Source: Mycobacterium bohemicum DSM 44277 (lineage in GTDB: Bacteria; Actinomycetota; Actinomycetes; Mycobacteriales; Mycobacteriaceae). Taken from it: a stretch of DNA of 64,000 bases. Below the pieces are notes generated by a model. It was not told where the DNA came from. It worked only from the letters and a program-made list of their open reading frames with translations, and ran no database searches. The position numbers and the translations under genes were made by a program. This document shows positions 8,728-16,881 of the stretch, piece by piece (the stretch's first letter is position 1; every line of letters begins with the position of its first letter). Location of the stretch: positions 627,577 to 691,576 of the forward strand of contig NZ_CSTD01000002.1 in NCBI RefSeq assembly GCF_001053185.1. Direction: 5' to 3'.

Positions 8728-9799
8728 CTCACCCGACGAGGCCGACTTCCGGGCGCGGCTGAGGGCCTGGCTTTCGCGGCACGCCAAGGACTTTCCGACT
8801 TCCGGCGAGGAGTACTGGGCGCGCCAGGCGCAGTGGCATCAGGCCCTCTACGCCGGCGGATTCTTCGGGCAGTCGTTCCCCGGCGAGTACGGGGGCCGGG
8901 ACCTGCCGCCGGTCTACGACGTGATCGTGGACGAGGAGCTGGCGCGGGCCGGCGCCCCGCCCCGGCCCAGCGTGGGGTACCTGGTCTACGGGATCGGCAG
9001 GCACGCGAGCGAACAACTGCGCCGGCGATTCCTGCCCGGCATCATCAACGGCACCGAGCGGTGGTGCCAGGGCTTCAGCGAGCCGGGCGCCGGATCGGAT
9101 CTGGCGTCGCTGACGACCGCAGCCCGGCGAGAGGGCGACTCGTACGTCATCCACGGGCACAAGATCTGGACCAGCTATTCCGACGTCGCCGACTACTGCC
9201 TGCTGCTGGCCCGCACGGACACCGAGGCCAAGCGCCACCGCGGCTTGTCGGCCTTCATCCTCGACATGAAACAGCCGGGGGTGCAACAGCGTCCGCTGCG
9301 CATGATCAACGGGGTCACCAACGAGTTCGGCCAGGTCTTCTTCGACGGCGCGACGGTGCCGGTCGACCGGATGGTCGGCGCTCCCGGCGACGGCTGGGCG
9401 GTCGCGATGACCGTCGTCGGACACGAGCGCGAACCGTCGACGCTGGGCTATGCGGCCCGCTACGGCAAGCTCGTCCGAAGTCTTTTCGCGCGCAGCCCCG
9501 ATCCGTCCGACGAGCTGGCCTGGGCGGCGGTCCAGTCCGAGATGCTCACGCATCACGTGCGGCGGCGGTTGTCCGAACAACTCGACGGGGTCTCGCACGG
9601 CCCGGAGGGGTCGCTCGACAAGCTGCTGATGACCTGGGTCGAGCAATCCGTCGGACACGCCGCGCTGGCGGTTGCGGGAACCCGCGACCCCGACCTGTTG
9701 GGCGCCTACCTGTACAGCCGCGCGCAGAGCGTCATGGGCGGAACCTCGCAGATACAGAAGAACATCATCGCCTCGCGAATCTTGGGATTGTCGGAGTGA
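8714..9799 (+). CDS. Acyl-CoA dehydrogenase, long subunit of a FadE pair
   Basis: 361 residues from TTG 8714. Typical FadE elements run in order: YGGRDLPPVYDVIVDEEL, the flavin segment WCQGFSEPGAGSDLASL, KIWTSYSDVADYCLLLART, and the C-terminal SVMGGTSQIQKNIIASRILG. It is translationally coupled to the short FadE before it and is presumed to be its partner in a heterotetramer. It introduces the alpha,beta double bond in an acyl-CoA and hands electrons to ETF. The exact catalytic glutamate could not be placed by eye. Confidence 0.92.
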   Translation: MDFRDSPDEADFRARLRAWLSRHAKDFPTSGEEYWARQAQWHQALYAGGFFGQSFPGEYGGRDLPPVYDVIVDEELARAGAPPRPSVGYLVYGIGRHASEQLRRRFLPGIINGTERWCQGFSEPGAGSDLASLTTAARREGDSYVIHGHKIWTSYSDVADYCLLLARTDTEAKRHRGLSAFILDMKQPGVQQRPLRMINGVTNEFGQVFFDGATVPVDRMVGAPGDGWAVAMTVVGHEREPSTLGYAARYGKLVRSLFARSPDPSDELAWAAVQSEMLTHHVRRRLSEQLDGVSHGPEGSLDKLLMTWVEQSVGHAALAVAGTRDPDLLGAYLYSRAQSVMGGTSQIQKNIIASRILGLSE

Positions 9800-9856
9800 T
9801 CGCGAACGCGGCCGAAGCCCGGGTGAAGCGGGTCACGAACTTAAAAGGAGTCTGAC

Positions 9857-10624
9857 ATGTACGACATGCCCGCCGAAATCGACGTCCGCGCCGACGGCGC
9901 ACTGCGGATCGTCACCCTCAACCGGCCGGAGTCCCTCAACTCGGTGAACGACAGCCTGCACGTCGGCCTCGCGCGGCTGTGGCAGCGATTGACCGACGAC
10001 CCGACCGCCCGCGCCGCGGTGATCACCGGGGCCGGCAGGGCGTTCTCGGCCGGCGGAGACTTCGCGTATCTCAAGGAACTCTCGGCCGACGCCGACCTAC
10101 GCGCCAAGACCATCCGGGACGGCCGCGAGATCGTGCTGGGCATGGCACGGTGCCGGATTCCGGTGGTGGCGGCCGTCAACGGCCCGGCCGTGGGACTGGG
10201 CTGCAGCCTGGTCGCCCTGAGCGACATCGTCTACATCGCCGAGGACGCCTACCTTGCCGACCCGCACGTACAGGTGGGGCTGGTCGCCGCGGATGGCGGC
10301 CCCCTGACCTGGCCGCTGCACATCAGCCTGCTGCTGGCCAAGGAATACGCGTTGACCGGAACCAGGATTCGCGCGCAGCGAGCCGTCGAACTCGGGCTGG
10401 CCAACCACGTGGTGGCCGATCCCGTCGCGGAGGCGATCGCCTGCGCCAAGAAGATTCTTCAGCTGCCGCAGCAGGCGGTCGAAAGCACCAAGCGGGTGCT
10501 CAACATTCACTTGGAGCGGGCGGTGCTGGCCAGCCTCGACTACGCGCTGTCCGCCGAGCACCAGTCGTTCACGACGGAGGACTTCCGCTCGATCATCGAA
10601 AAGCTCAACGCGGACAAGAACTGA
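9857..10624 (+). CDS. Crotonase-family protein with oxocamphor-hydrolase-like His/Asp pair
   Basis: 255 residues; AAAGGAG lies before the ATG. The fold signatures (GAGRAFSAGGDF oxyanion loop; NGPAVGLGCSLVALSDI) are crotonase. Both glutamates of enoyl-CoA hydratase are missing: the first position is S117 (GCS) and the second is H137 (ADPH). Instead H137 and D146 are nine residues apart in PHVQVGLVAADGG, matching the spacing of His145 and Asp154 of 6-oxocamphor hydrolase. It may therefore cleave a C-C bond of a cyclic beta-diketone rather than hydrate a double bond. Many such proteins are annotated simply as EchA. Last gene of the ligase-FadE operon. Confidence 0.85.
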   Translation: MYDMPAEIDVRADGALRIVTLNRPESLNSVNDSLHVGLARLWQRLTDDPTARAAVITGAGRAFSAGGDFAYLKELSADADLRAKTIRDGREIVLGMARCRIPVVAAVNGPAVGLGCSLVALSDIVYIAEDAYLADPHVQVGLVAADGGPLTWPLHISLLLAKEYALTGTRIRAQRAVELGLANHVVADPVAEAIACAKKILQLPQQAVESTKRVLNIHLERAVLASLDYALSAEHQSFTTEDFRSIIEKLNADKN

Positions 10625-10626
10625 GC

Positions 10627-11490
10627 TCACCCGGGGTCGTGCAGCGCCAGGAACTCCCGCATCACGCGATCGAACTCCCCGGGCTCCTCGATGAAGGGCA
10701 TGTGGGCGCTGGCCTCGAACAACGCGAAACGTGAACCCGGTATGCGCCGGTGCATTTCGGCCATGTGCTCGGGCACGCACTGGTCGTGCCTGCCGGCGAC
10801 GATCAGGGTCGGCACGGCGATCTCGGGCAGCCGGTCGAACACGTCCCAGTCCCGGATGGTCCCGACGATGTGAAAGTCGCTGGGCCCGAACATCGTCTCG
10901 AAGATTTCGGCACCCATGTTGCGGAACGCGTCCTCGAGCTCGGCGGGCCACGGCCGGACCCGGCACATGTACAACTCGTTCCAGGTGCGGATGGCGGCCT
11001 GGTATTCGGGCGAATGCGTCGTGCCGGCCGCTTCGTGGCGGTCGATCGCGGCCTGAGTCGCCGGGTCCAGCCCGGACTTCAAGCGCGCCACCATCTTCGC
11101 GAATTCCGGTATCGACGCGATGCTGTTGGAGATGGTCAGGCTGGCGGGCGCGGACCTGACGTCCAGCGCATACTGCTGCGCCAGCATCCCGCCCCAGGAG
11201 TTGCCGAAGATGTGAAACCGGTTGAGGCCCAGCGACTTTATCACCGCGTCCATTTCGGCGACCGAGCGCTCCATGGTCCACAGTCGCGGGTCCGACGGGT
11301 GGTCCGACCTGCCGCACCCGAGCTGGTCCCAGAAGATGACCTCCCGCTCGTTCGCCAGCCGTGCCAGCGAGCGCACGTAGTCGTGCGGCAGACCCGGGCC
11401 GCCGTGGACCACCAGCAGCGGAAGCCCCGCGCCGCCGCCCACCCGCGTGGACCACACGTTCCCGCCCGGGACCGCGATCATTTCCTCCAT
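10627..11490 (-). CDS. Alpha/beta hydrolase, proline iminopeptidase-like (S33)
   Basis: 287 residues from ATG 11490, with GAGGAGG upstream. HGGPGLPHDY forms the oxyanion site, the nucleophile is the serine of GNSWGGMLAQ, and a late Asp (AGRHDQ) and His (SAHMPFIEE) complete the triad. S33 proteins include prolyl iminopeptidases and many esterases or lactonases, so the name is structural. It is divergent from the thiolase operon, with a long inverted repeat and operator B in between, and ends two bases from the crotonase gene. Confidence 0.88.
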   Translation of the reverse strand: MEEMIAVPGGNVWSTRVGGGAGLPLLVVHGGPGLPHDYVRSLARLANEREVIFWDQLGCGRSDHPSDPRLWTMERSVAEMDAVIKSLGLNRFHIFGNSWGGMLAQQYALDVRSAPASLTISNSIASIPEFAKMVARLKSGLDPATQAAIDRHEAAGTTHSPEYQAAIRTWNELYMCRVRPWPAELEDAFRNMGAEIFETMFGPSDFHIVGTIRDWDVFDRLPEIAVPTLIVAGRHDQCVPEHMAEMHRRIPGSRFALFEASAHMPFIEEPGEFDRVMREFLALHDPG

Positions 11491-11514
11491 TGCCTGCGAT
11501 GCCTCCTCGGGTCG

Positions 11515-11574
11515 GCGAGCAGACGCAGACTCGCACATTTGGTTGCCGATAGATGTGATTCTGCGTCTGCTCGC
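11515..11574. repeat. Long interrupted inverted repeat
   Basis: The 15-base arm 11515-11529 (GCGAGCAGACGCAGA) is exactly reverse-complementary to 11560-11574, with a 30-base spacer whose edges continue the symmetry imperfectly (CTCGCACA against TGTGAT). As RNA it would fold into a long hairpin. It lies upstream of the hydrolase start and downstream of nothing, so it is not an ordinary terminator. It may be a copy of a dispersed mycobacterial intergenic palindrome; no second copy was seen in this window. Confidence 0.8.
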
Positions 11575-11612
11575 GCGTGAAGGGCGCCTTGCAACTCCGA
11601 CTCTCAGTTTGA

Positions 11613-11627
11613 GAGAATAGGGTTCTC
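11613..11627. promoter_or_regulatory. Shared operator, site B
   Basis: GAGAATAGGGTTCTC keeps the GAGAA-N5-TTCTC form. The extra half-site CTCTC is at 11601-11605, seven bases upstream. It ends 44 bases before the thiolase start. TAGGGT in its centre fits a TANNNT -10 element. Confidence 0.7.
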
Positions 11628-11670
11628 GCCAAGACCCAAGCGCACTACGCTCGCCGAACTGGAGAAACCC

Positions 11671-12810
11671 GTGCCCGAAGCCGTCGTCGTGTCCGCCCTG
11701 CGCACCCCCATCGGCACCGCCCGCAAGGGGACGCTGCGCGATACCAGCGCCTTCGACCTGGCGCACCACGTGGTCTCCGAGGCGGCAACGGACCTCGACC
11801 CGGCCCGGGTCGACGACGTGATTCTGGGCGAGGGTCTCTACGGCGGCGGCGTGGTCGCCCGCCACGCCGCGATCACCGCCGGCCTGACGCACGTGCCGGG
11901 GCTGGCCAACAACCGGCACTGCGCGGCCGGTCAGGCGGCGGTGCAGAGCGCGGCGGCCAGCGTGCGCGCCGGCATGGACGAGCTCGTCATCGCCGGCGGG
12001 GTGAACTCGGCGTCCACATCGCCGCGCTCGCGGATCCAGGTCGACGGCGAATGGGTCGACTGGTTCCCACCGACCCACCCGGACCGGCCCGAGGCGCCCA
12101 ACATGGACATGTCCATCACCGTCGGCTGGAACGCCGCGGTCAAAGCCGGCGTGAGCCGCGAGGAGATGGATGCCTGGGCGTTGCGGTCGCACCGCAACGC
12201 GATCGCCGCCATCGACGAGGGCCGGTTCAAAGAGGAAATCGTTCCGATCCAGACCCCGCACGGCCTGTTCGCCGTCGACGAGCATCCGCGCCGCGACACC
12301 ACCATGGAGAAGCTGGCCGCGCTCAAGCCGCTGCACCCCGAGATCGACGGCTTCTCCATCACCGCCGGCAACGCGTGCGGCGCCAACGACGGTGCCGCGG
12401 TGCTGACCATCGCCAGTGACCGGCTCGGGCTGCCGGCCCTGGCCACGGTCAAGTCCTGGGCGTCGGTCGGTGTCGACCCCGCGATCACCGGACTGGCGCC
12501 CGTGGAGGCGATTCCGAAAGCCCTTGTCCGCGGCGGACTTTCGATCGCCGATGTCGACCTGTTCGAGATCAACGAGGCGTTCGCGGCGATGTGCGTGGCC
12601 ACCGTCAAACTGCTCGACCTGGATCCCGACAAGGTGAACGTCAGCGGCAGCGGCTGCTCCCTGGGACACCCGGTCGCGGCCACCGGCGCCCGGATGCTGG
12701 TCACCCTGATCCACGAATTGCGCCGCCGCGGCGGCGGGATCGGCGTGGCGGCCATGTGCGCCGGCGGCGGGATGGGCTCCGCGACCGTCATCGAGGTGCC
12801 CGCGCCATAA
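11671..12810 (+). CDS. Thiolase family acetyl-CoA acyltransferase
   Basis: 379 residues. The nucleophilic cysteine is C84 (NNRHCAAGQAA). INEAFAAM follows, then GSGCSLGHPVAATGARM with the catalytic histidine, and MCAGGGMGSA with the second cysteine, so the enzyme looks fully active. It cleaves 3-oxoacyl-CoA to acetyl- or propionyl-CoA plus a shortened acyl-CoA. GTG start at 11671 after operator B. Propionyl-CoA output would fit the MeaB gene that follows eight bases downstream. Confidence 0.93.
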   Translation: MPEAVVVSALRTPIGTARKGTLRDTSAFDLAHHVVSEAATDLDPARVDDVILGEGLYGGGVVARHAAITAGLTHVPGLANNRHCAAGQAAVQSAAASVRAGMDELVIAGGVNSASTSPRSRIQVDGEWVDWFPPTHPDRPEAPNMDMSITVGWNAAVKAGVSREEMDAWALRSHRNAIAAIDEGRFKEEIVPIQTPHGLFAVDEHPRRDTTMEKLAALKPLHPEIDGFSITAGNACGANDGAAVLTIASDRLGLPALATVKSWASVGVDPAITGLAPVEAIPKALVRGGLSIADVDLFEINEAFAAMCVATVKLLDLDPDKVNVSGSGCSLGHPVAATGARMLVTLIHELRRRGGGIGVAAMCAGGGMGSATVIEVPAP

Positions 12811-12817
12811 TGCCCAG

Positions 12818-13705
12818 ATGACGGTCGCCGACCTGATCGCCAGCGCGCGCAACGGATCTCCGCGCGCGGTGGGCCGGCTCCTGACGCTCATCGAGGGCGA
12901 TCGGCGCGACGAGGTCTTGGCGAGCATCGGTGCCGCGACGGCGCACGCCGGGCCCGTCATCGGCATCACCGGACCGCCCGGCGCCGGAAAGTCGACGACG
13001 GTCGCAGCCCTCGTCGCTGCCTACCGGGAGGACGGGCGGCGCGTCGCGGTGCTGGCCGTCGACCCGTCGTCGCCGTTCAGCGGCGGCGCGCTGCTCGGCG
13101 ACCGGATCCGGATGGCCGCGCACATCAACGACCCCGACGTCCTGATCCGTTCGGTGGCAACGCGCGGCCACATCGGCGGCCTGGCCGCGGCGGTTCCCGC
13201 GGCCATCCGCGTGCTGGGCGCCGCGGGTTTCGACGTGGTCCTGCTCGAGACCGTCGGGGTGGGGCAGTCCGAAATCGAGATCGCCGCCGTCGCAGATCCG
13301 ACGATCGTCATCCTCAACCCGGGTGCGGGCGACGCGGTCCAGGCCGCGAAGGCCGGCGTGTTGGAAGTCGCCGACATCGTCGTGGTGAACAAGGCCGACC
13401 GCGAGGGCGCAGAGCAGACCGTGCGTGATCTCAGGGCCGAAACCAAGGCGCCTATCGTCAGCCTCGTCGCGGCCCGCGGCGAGGGCATCGACGATCTCAT
13501 GGCCGCGATCGACGCGCATCACCGCACCGACACCCGGGAGCGACGGGTGGCCCGCGCCCGCGCGCAGATTCTCTCCCTGGCGCACACGCTGCTCGGGTCG
13601 CACCCGGGTCTGGAGCCGCTGGCCGAGTCGGTGGTCGACGGTGACCGGGATCCGTACTCGGCGGCCCGGCAATTGGTGCCACCGACCGCTGGGGACCAGG
13701 ACTAA
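12818..13705 (+). CDS. meaB: MeaB/ArgK-type G3E GTPase, B12 mutase chaperone
   Basis: 295 residues. The Walker A motif GPPGAGKST is at about 52-60, the MeaB signature AVDPSSPFSGGALLGDRIRM at 80-100, ETVGVGQSE is the switch region and NKAD the guanine-specificity motif. MeaB proteins gate cofactor loading and rescue of adenosylcobalamin-dependent acyl-CoA mutases. Its likely client is the split mutase at 1-687. It is in an operon with the thiolase. The C-terminal dimerisation arm is short compared with the roughly 330-residue MeaB of methylotrophs. Confidence 0.92.
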   Translation: MTVADLIASARNGSPRAVGRLLTLIEGDRRDEVLASIGAATAHAGPVIGITGPPGAGKSTTVAALVAAYREDGRRVAVLAVDPSSPFSGGALLGDRIRMAAHINDPDVLIRSVATRGHIGGLAAAVPAAIRVLGAAGFDVVLLETVGVGQSEIEIAAVADPTIVILNPGAGDAVQAAKAGVLEVADIVVVNKADREGAEQTVRDLRAETKAPIVSLVAARGEGIDDLMAAIDAHHRTDTRERRVARARAQILSLAHTLLGSHPGLEPLAESVVDGDRDPYSAARQLVPPTAGDQD

Positions 13706-13715
13706 CGGTCGCGCT

Positions 13716-13733
13716 GTCCCCCGGTTGGGGGAC
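13716..13733. promoter_or_regulatory. Short perfect palindrome upstream of E1-alpha-like gene
   Basis: GTCCCCC (13716-13722) and GGGGGAC (13727-13733) are perfectly complementary around GGTT. It lies 11 bases after the MeaB stop and 170 before the next start. It may be the terminator of the thiolase-MeaB operon, or a site for the NarL-type regulator encoded nearby. The sequence does not decide. Confidence 0.45.
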
Positions 13734-13903
13734 ACCGGATTCATCCCTGTTACGGGCCGATCGGTGGAGGTCGGAGCGGGCCGATCTCCCTAGATTGACC
13801 TTGTGCAACACGGCAGTCACCGCGGCCACCGACCGGACCCCCATCCGTCGCTGAGCTGCGGCCGACGCCGCCACGATCCCGCGATCGACTAGGAGACCCG
13901 AAG

Positions 13904-14806
13904 ATGGCTCGCACACTTGAACGGCCGGGCGCGCACCTCGGTGAACAGCTGGAGCTGTACCGCCGGATGTGGGTTCTGCGGCTGCTTGACATGGCGCTGG
14001 AAGAGTCGCGCATCGACGGCCTGCTCGAGGGACCGACGGTGGCCGCCTTCGGTCAAGAGGCCGTGGCCGTCGGCACCATCGCGGCGCTTCGTCCGGGTGA
14101 CGTCATGAGCACCGCGATTCGCCATTTCCGGCACGCGCAGCAGGTCGGGCTCGCCCGTCCGTTGGGCCCGGTCATCGTCGAGATGCTCGCACCCGGCCGG
14201 GGCGTGATCGCCGGTCCGAAGGACGGTCCGCTCGTGGCCGAATGGAAGCAGGTCTTCGCCAGTCCGGACCTTACCCGGCAATCGATGTTGTTCGCGCTGG
14301 GCGATTCCTATGCGCAGCAGGTGTCCGGTGAAGGCGGGGTGACGGTGTGTGTGATCGGGGATGACGCCGTGGACTCCGCGGAATTCAAATCGGTTGCCAG
14401 CGTGGCGCTGTCGTGGCGGTTACCGGTGGTCTTCGTGGTCGAAACCGTCCGCGACGCGTCCGGTGTACGCCGGGGCCCGCGTGAGCACCACGGGTTGCCC
14501 GTGCTGTGCGTCGACGGCAGAGACGTTGTGGCGGTGAACGACTCGGTCGTGCAAGCGGTTCAACGAGCCAGCACCGGCGGCGGTCCCACCATCCTCGAGG
14601 CGGTTACCTACCGGACCAACCACCCCGTCGGAGTGGATCCGTTGGTTTACGCCCGGCAGCAGCTGACCCGCTCCGGCGTCGGTCCCGGCCACCTCTACGA
14701 AGTGGAACGCCGGGCTCGCCAAGTGGTGGGTGAGGCCTCGGCGCTCGCGAACGCACTGCTGCGGGGGCAGGGTCCCGCGCCGACCGGACCATTGGTCGGC
14801 GGCTAG
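13904..14806 (+). CDS. Degenerate thiamine-diphosphate E1-alpha-like protein
   Basis: 300 residues resembling the alpha subunit of 2-oxoacid or acetoin dehydrogenases (LYRRMWVLRLLDMALEE, then AFGQEAVAVG near 49-57). The TPP motif is altered: the usual GDG is G152-D153-D154, and the paired asparagines expected about 28 residues later (after LPVVFVVE) are T181-V182. The HGH/phosphorylation loop is also unlike the family. No beta subunit or E2 is nearby. It is flanked by a NarL/histidine-kinase pair, so a non-catalytic or sensory role is possible. ATG after GGAGACC. Confidence 0.75.
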   Translation: MARTLERPGAHLGEQLELYRRMWVLRLLDMALEESRIDGLLEGPTVAAFGQEAVAVGTIAALRPGDVMSTAIRHFRHAQQVGLARPLGPVIVEMLAPGRGVIAGPKDGPLVAEWKQVFASPDLTRQSMLFALGDSYAQQVSGEGGVTVCVIGDDAVDSAEFKSVASVALSWRLPVVFVVETVRDASGVRRGPREHHGLPVLCVDGRDVVAVNDSVVQAVQRASTGGGPTILEAVTYRTNHPVGVDPLVYARQQLTRSGVGPGHLYEVERRARQVVGEASALANALLRGQGPAPTGPLVGG

Positions 14807-15456
14807 CTGAGCAGACCGTGCCGCATCGCCTCGGCAACGGCGGCCGCCCGATCGCTGACGCCGAGCTTCTCGTAGAGGCGTTGCACGTGCGTCTTGACCG
14901 TCGACGGAGCCACATACAGCTCTCCCGCGATCACGGGAATGCTTTGACCGCGGGCAATCCGGTTGAGTACCTCTCGTTCTCGCGCGCTGAGCACGGGCCC
15001 CGCCGGTTCCGCGCGTTGACGGATTTCAGCGGCAAGGCCGCCGGCCAGCGCCGGCGCCACCACGTCACGACCCTGTGCGCAGTCGAGCACGGCTTTGACG
15101 ATGTCGCTGCGCGTCGAGTCCTTGAGCACAAAGCCGGCCGCGCCCTGCTGCAGTGCCTGGTACACGATGGCGGGCTCGTCGTGTGCCGAAAGCAGCAGAA
15201 CTCGGGTCGGCAACCCCTGACTCCGTACCGCCGCCGCCACCTGCCCACCATCCATGCCGGGCATCCGGTAATCGAGCAGAGCGACGTCGGGCAGGTGCTC
15301 CGTGATCAGTTCCAACGCCGCCGAGCCGCCCTCCGCCTCGCCGACGACGTTCACCGCACCGCTCGAGGAAAGCGCACGGACTACGCCTTCGCGAAAGAGC
15401 GGATGATCGTCGGCGACAACCACCCGCACCTTCTCGGGCGTCGCTGGGCCGGGCAT
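14803..15456 (-). CDS. NarL/FixJ family response regulator
   Basis: 217 residues. Receiver domain 10-125 with the acidic pair ADD at 15-17, phospho-acceptor D62 (ALLDYRMPGMDG) and lysine in VLKDS. The C-terminal LuxR-type HTH is SAREREVLNRIARGQSIPVIAGELYVAPSTVKTHVQRLYEKLG. It is transcribed divergently from a NarX-type kinase starting at 15507, which is its obvious partner. Its end overlaps the end of the E1-alpha-like gene by four bases. Confidence 0.95.
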   Translation of the reverse strand: MPGPATPEKVRVVVADDHPLFREGVVRALSSSGAVNVVGEAEGGSAALELITEHLPDVALLDYRMPGMDGGQVAAAVRSQGLPTRVLLLSAHDEPAIVYQALQQGAAGFVLKDSTRSDIVKAVLDCAQGRDVVAPALAGGLAAEIRQRAEPAGPVLSAREREVLNRIARGQSIPVIAGELYVAPSTVKTHVQRLYEKLGVSDRAAAVAEAMRHGLLS

Positions 15457-15506
15457 GGCGACGAGTCTAGCCCGCGCAGCCTCGACGCCGATCTGCGGAA
15501 ACGCTG

Positions 15507-16805
15507 ATGCGCCTTGGTGCGCTTTGGCGCAAGGGAACCGGCGCGGATGAGTACTGTGTTCGCGTGGCGGTCGCCAGCGATGCGGAACTGAGCCGGGTGC
15601 GCAAGCTTCACCAGCTTCGCTCGTACCGGCTTGCCTCAGTCCTTCGGCTCGGCGTGGTGGCCCTGATGATCGTTGCGATGATCAGCGACACCCGTCGGTC
15701 CGAATGGTTTCAGCAAAGTGTGCTGATCGCCCTGTACACGGTTGTCGCGTTGTGCGCGTTGGCGCTGGCCTTCTCATGGAGCCGGCGATGGCTCGGACGG
15801 GGCCGGCTGGCCCAGGTCGGGCGCGTCGAACCGTTCGTGTTCACCGTCATCGACGTTGCCGCGCTGACGGTCTTTCAAGTCTTGTCGACGAACGGCCTGC
15901 ATCCATTGCTCATCATGACGGCACTGCCGATCCTGATCGGGCTCGATGTTTCGTCCCAGCGCGCGGCGGTGGTGCTCATCTTCTCGATGGTGGGATTCTC
16001 GATCGCGGTGCTCGAGGACCCGGAGATGGTCGGTTCGATCGGCGTCACCGAGGCCACTTTTCGGTTTGTGCTGTACGGATTCTTGTGTGTCACGGCGTTT
16101 TTGGCCGTCCGGGCCGAAGAGCGGCATACCCGTTCGGTGGCCGGGCTCAGCACTCTGCGTGAGGAATTGCTCGCGCAGACGATGACCGCGGCGGACGTCG
16201 AGCAGCGCCGGATCTCGGAATCCATTCACGATGGACCGCTGCAGGACATCTTGGCGGTACGCCAAGAACTCGTTGAATTGGACGCGGCGCTGCCGGGCGA
16301 CGAGCGCGTCACGCGCGCGATGGTCGGTCTTCAGACGGCGGCGGAACGGCTGCGGCAGGCGACTTTCGAGCTGCATCCCGCTGTCCTGGAGCGGGTCGGC
16401 CTGGCGGCCGCGGTCCAGCAGCTGGCCACGTTCACCGCGGAGCGCTGCGGTATCGAGATCTCGACCGACATCGACTACCCGGTTCGCGGTGAGATCGACC
16501 CCATCGTCTTCGGCGCTGTACGCGAGTTGCTGTCCAACGTCGCGCAACATTCGGAAGCCCGCAGCGCCTCGGTCACGCTCGGGATCGCCGATCAGACCTG
16601 CATCCTGCACGTGGTCGACGACGGGGTGGGATTCGACGATGAGACCGTGGTGCGCCGCCTGGGGGAGGGGCACATCGGTTTGGCATCGCACCGGGCCCGC
16701 GTCGAAGCCGCCGGGGGAGCGTTCTCCTTTCTCGACGTTCCGGTGGGCACCCACGTCTGCGTCGAGCTGCCCCTCGACAAGTCGACCGCGGGCCGACTTC
16801 GGTAA
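15507..16805 (+). CDS. NarL-partner sensor histidine kinase (HisKA_3)
   Basis: 432 residues from ATG 15507; GTG at 15564 is an alternative start. Hydrophobic segments between about 43 and 200 suggest five or six membrane helices with no large extracellular sensor. The dimerisation/phosphotransfer box EQRRISESIHDGPLQD places the phospho-histidine at H241. The HATPase domain has ELLSNVAQHSEA (N box) and VVDDGVGFDDE (G1). It would sense a membrane-borne or redox signal and phosphorylate the divergent regulator. The ligand is unknown. Confidence 0.93.
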   Translation: MRLGALWRKGTGADEYCVRVAVASDAELSRVRKLHQLRSYRLASVLRLGVVALMIVAMISDTRRSEWFQQSVLIALYTVVALCALALAFSWSRRWLGRGRLAQVGRVEPFVFTVIDVAALTVFQVLSTNGLHPLLIMTALPILIGLDVSSQRAAVVLIFSMVGFSIAVLEDPEMVGSIGVTEATFRFVLYGFLCVTAFLAVRAEERHTRSVAGLSTLREELLAQTMTAADVEQRRISESIHDGPLQDILAVRQELVELDAALPGDERVTRAMVGLQTAAERLRQATFELHPAVLERVGLAAAVQQLATFTAERCGIEISTDIDYPVRGEIDPIVFGAVRELLSNVAQHSEARSASVTLGIADQTCILHVVDDGVGFDDETVVRRLGEGHIGLASHRARVEAAGGAFSFLDVPVGTHVCVELPLDKSTAGRLR

Positions 16806-16881
16806 AGGCATCGATCCAGCCCCGTGGGCCGGGCCTCGCGTGGGCCTTGATTTAGTGCCCGGCAATGTGTTCCATGAGTGC

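Noticed and set aside
10627..12969. 780-codon open frame on the minus strand
   Set aside because: Only its last 287 codons are a real hydrolase; the upstream part is Arg/Gly/Asp-rich and antisense to the thiolase, a common artefact in high-GC DNA.
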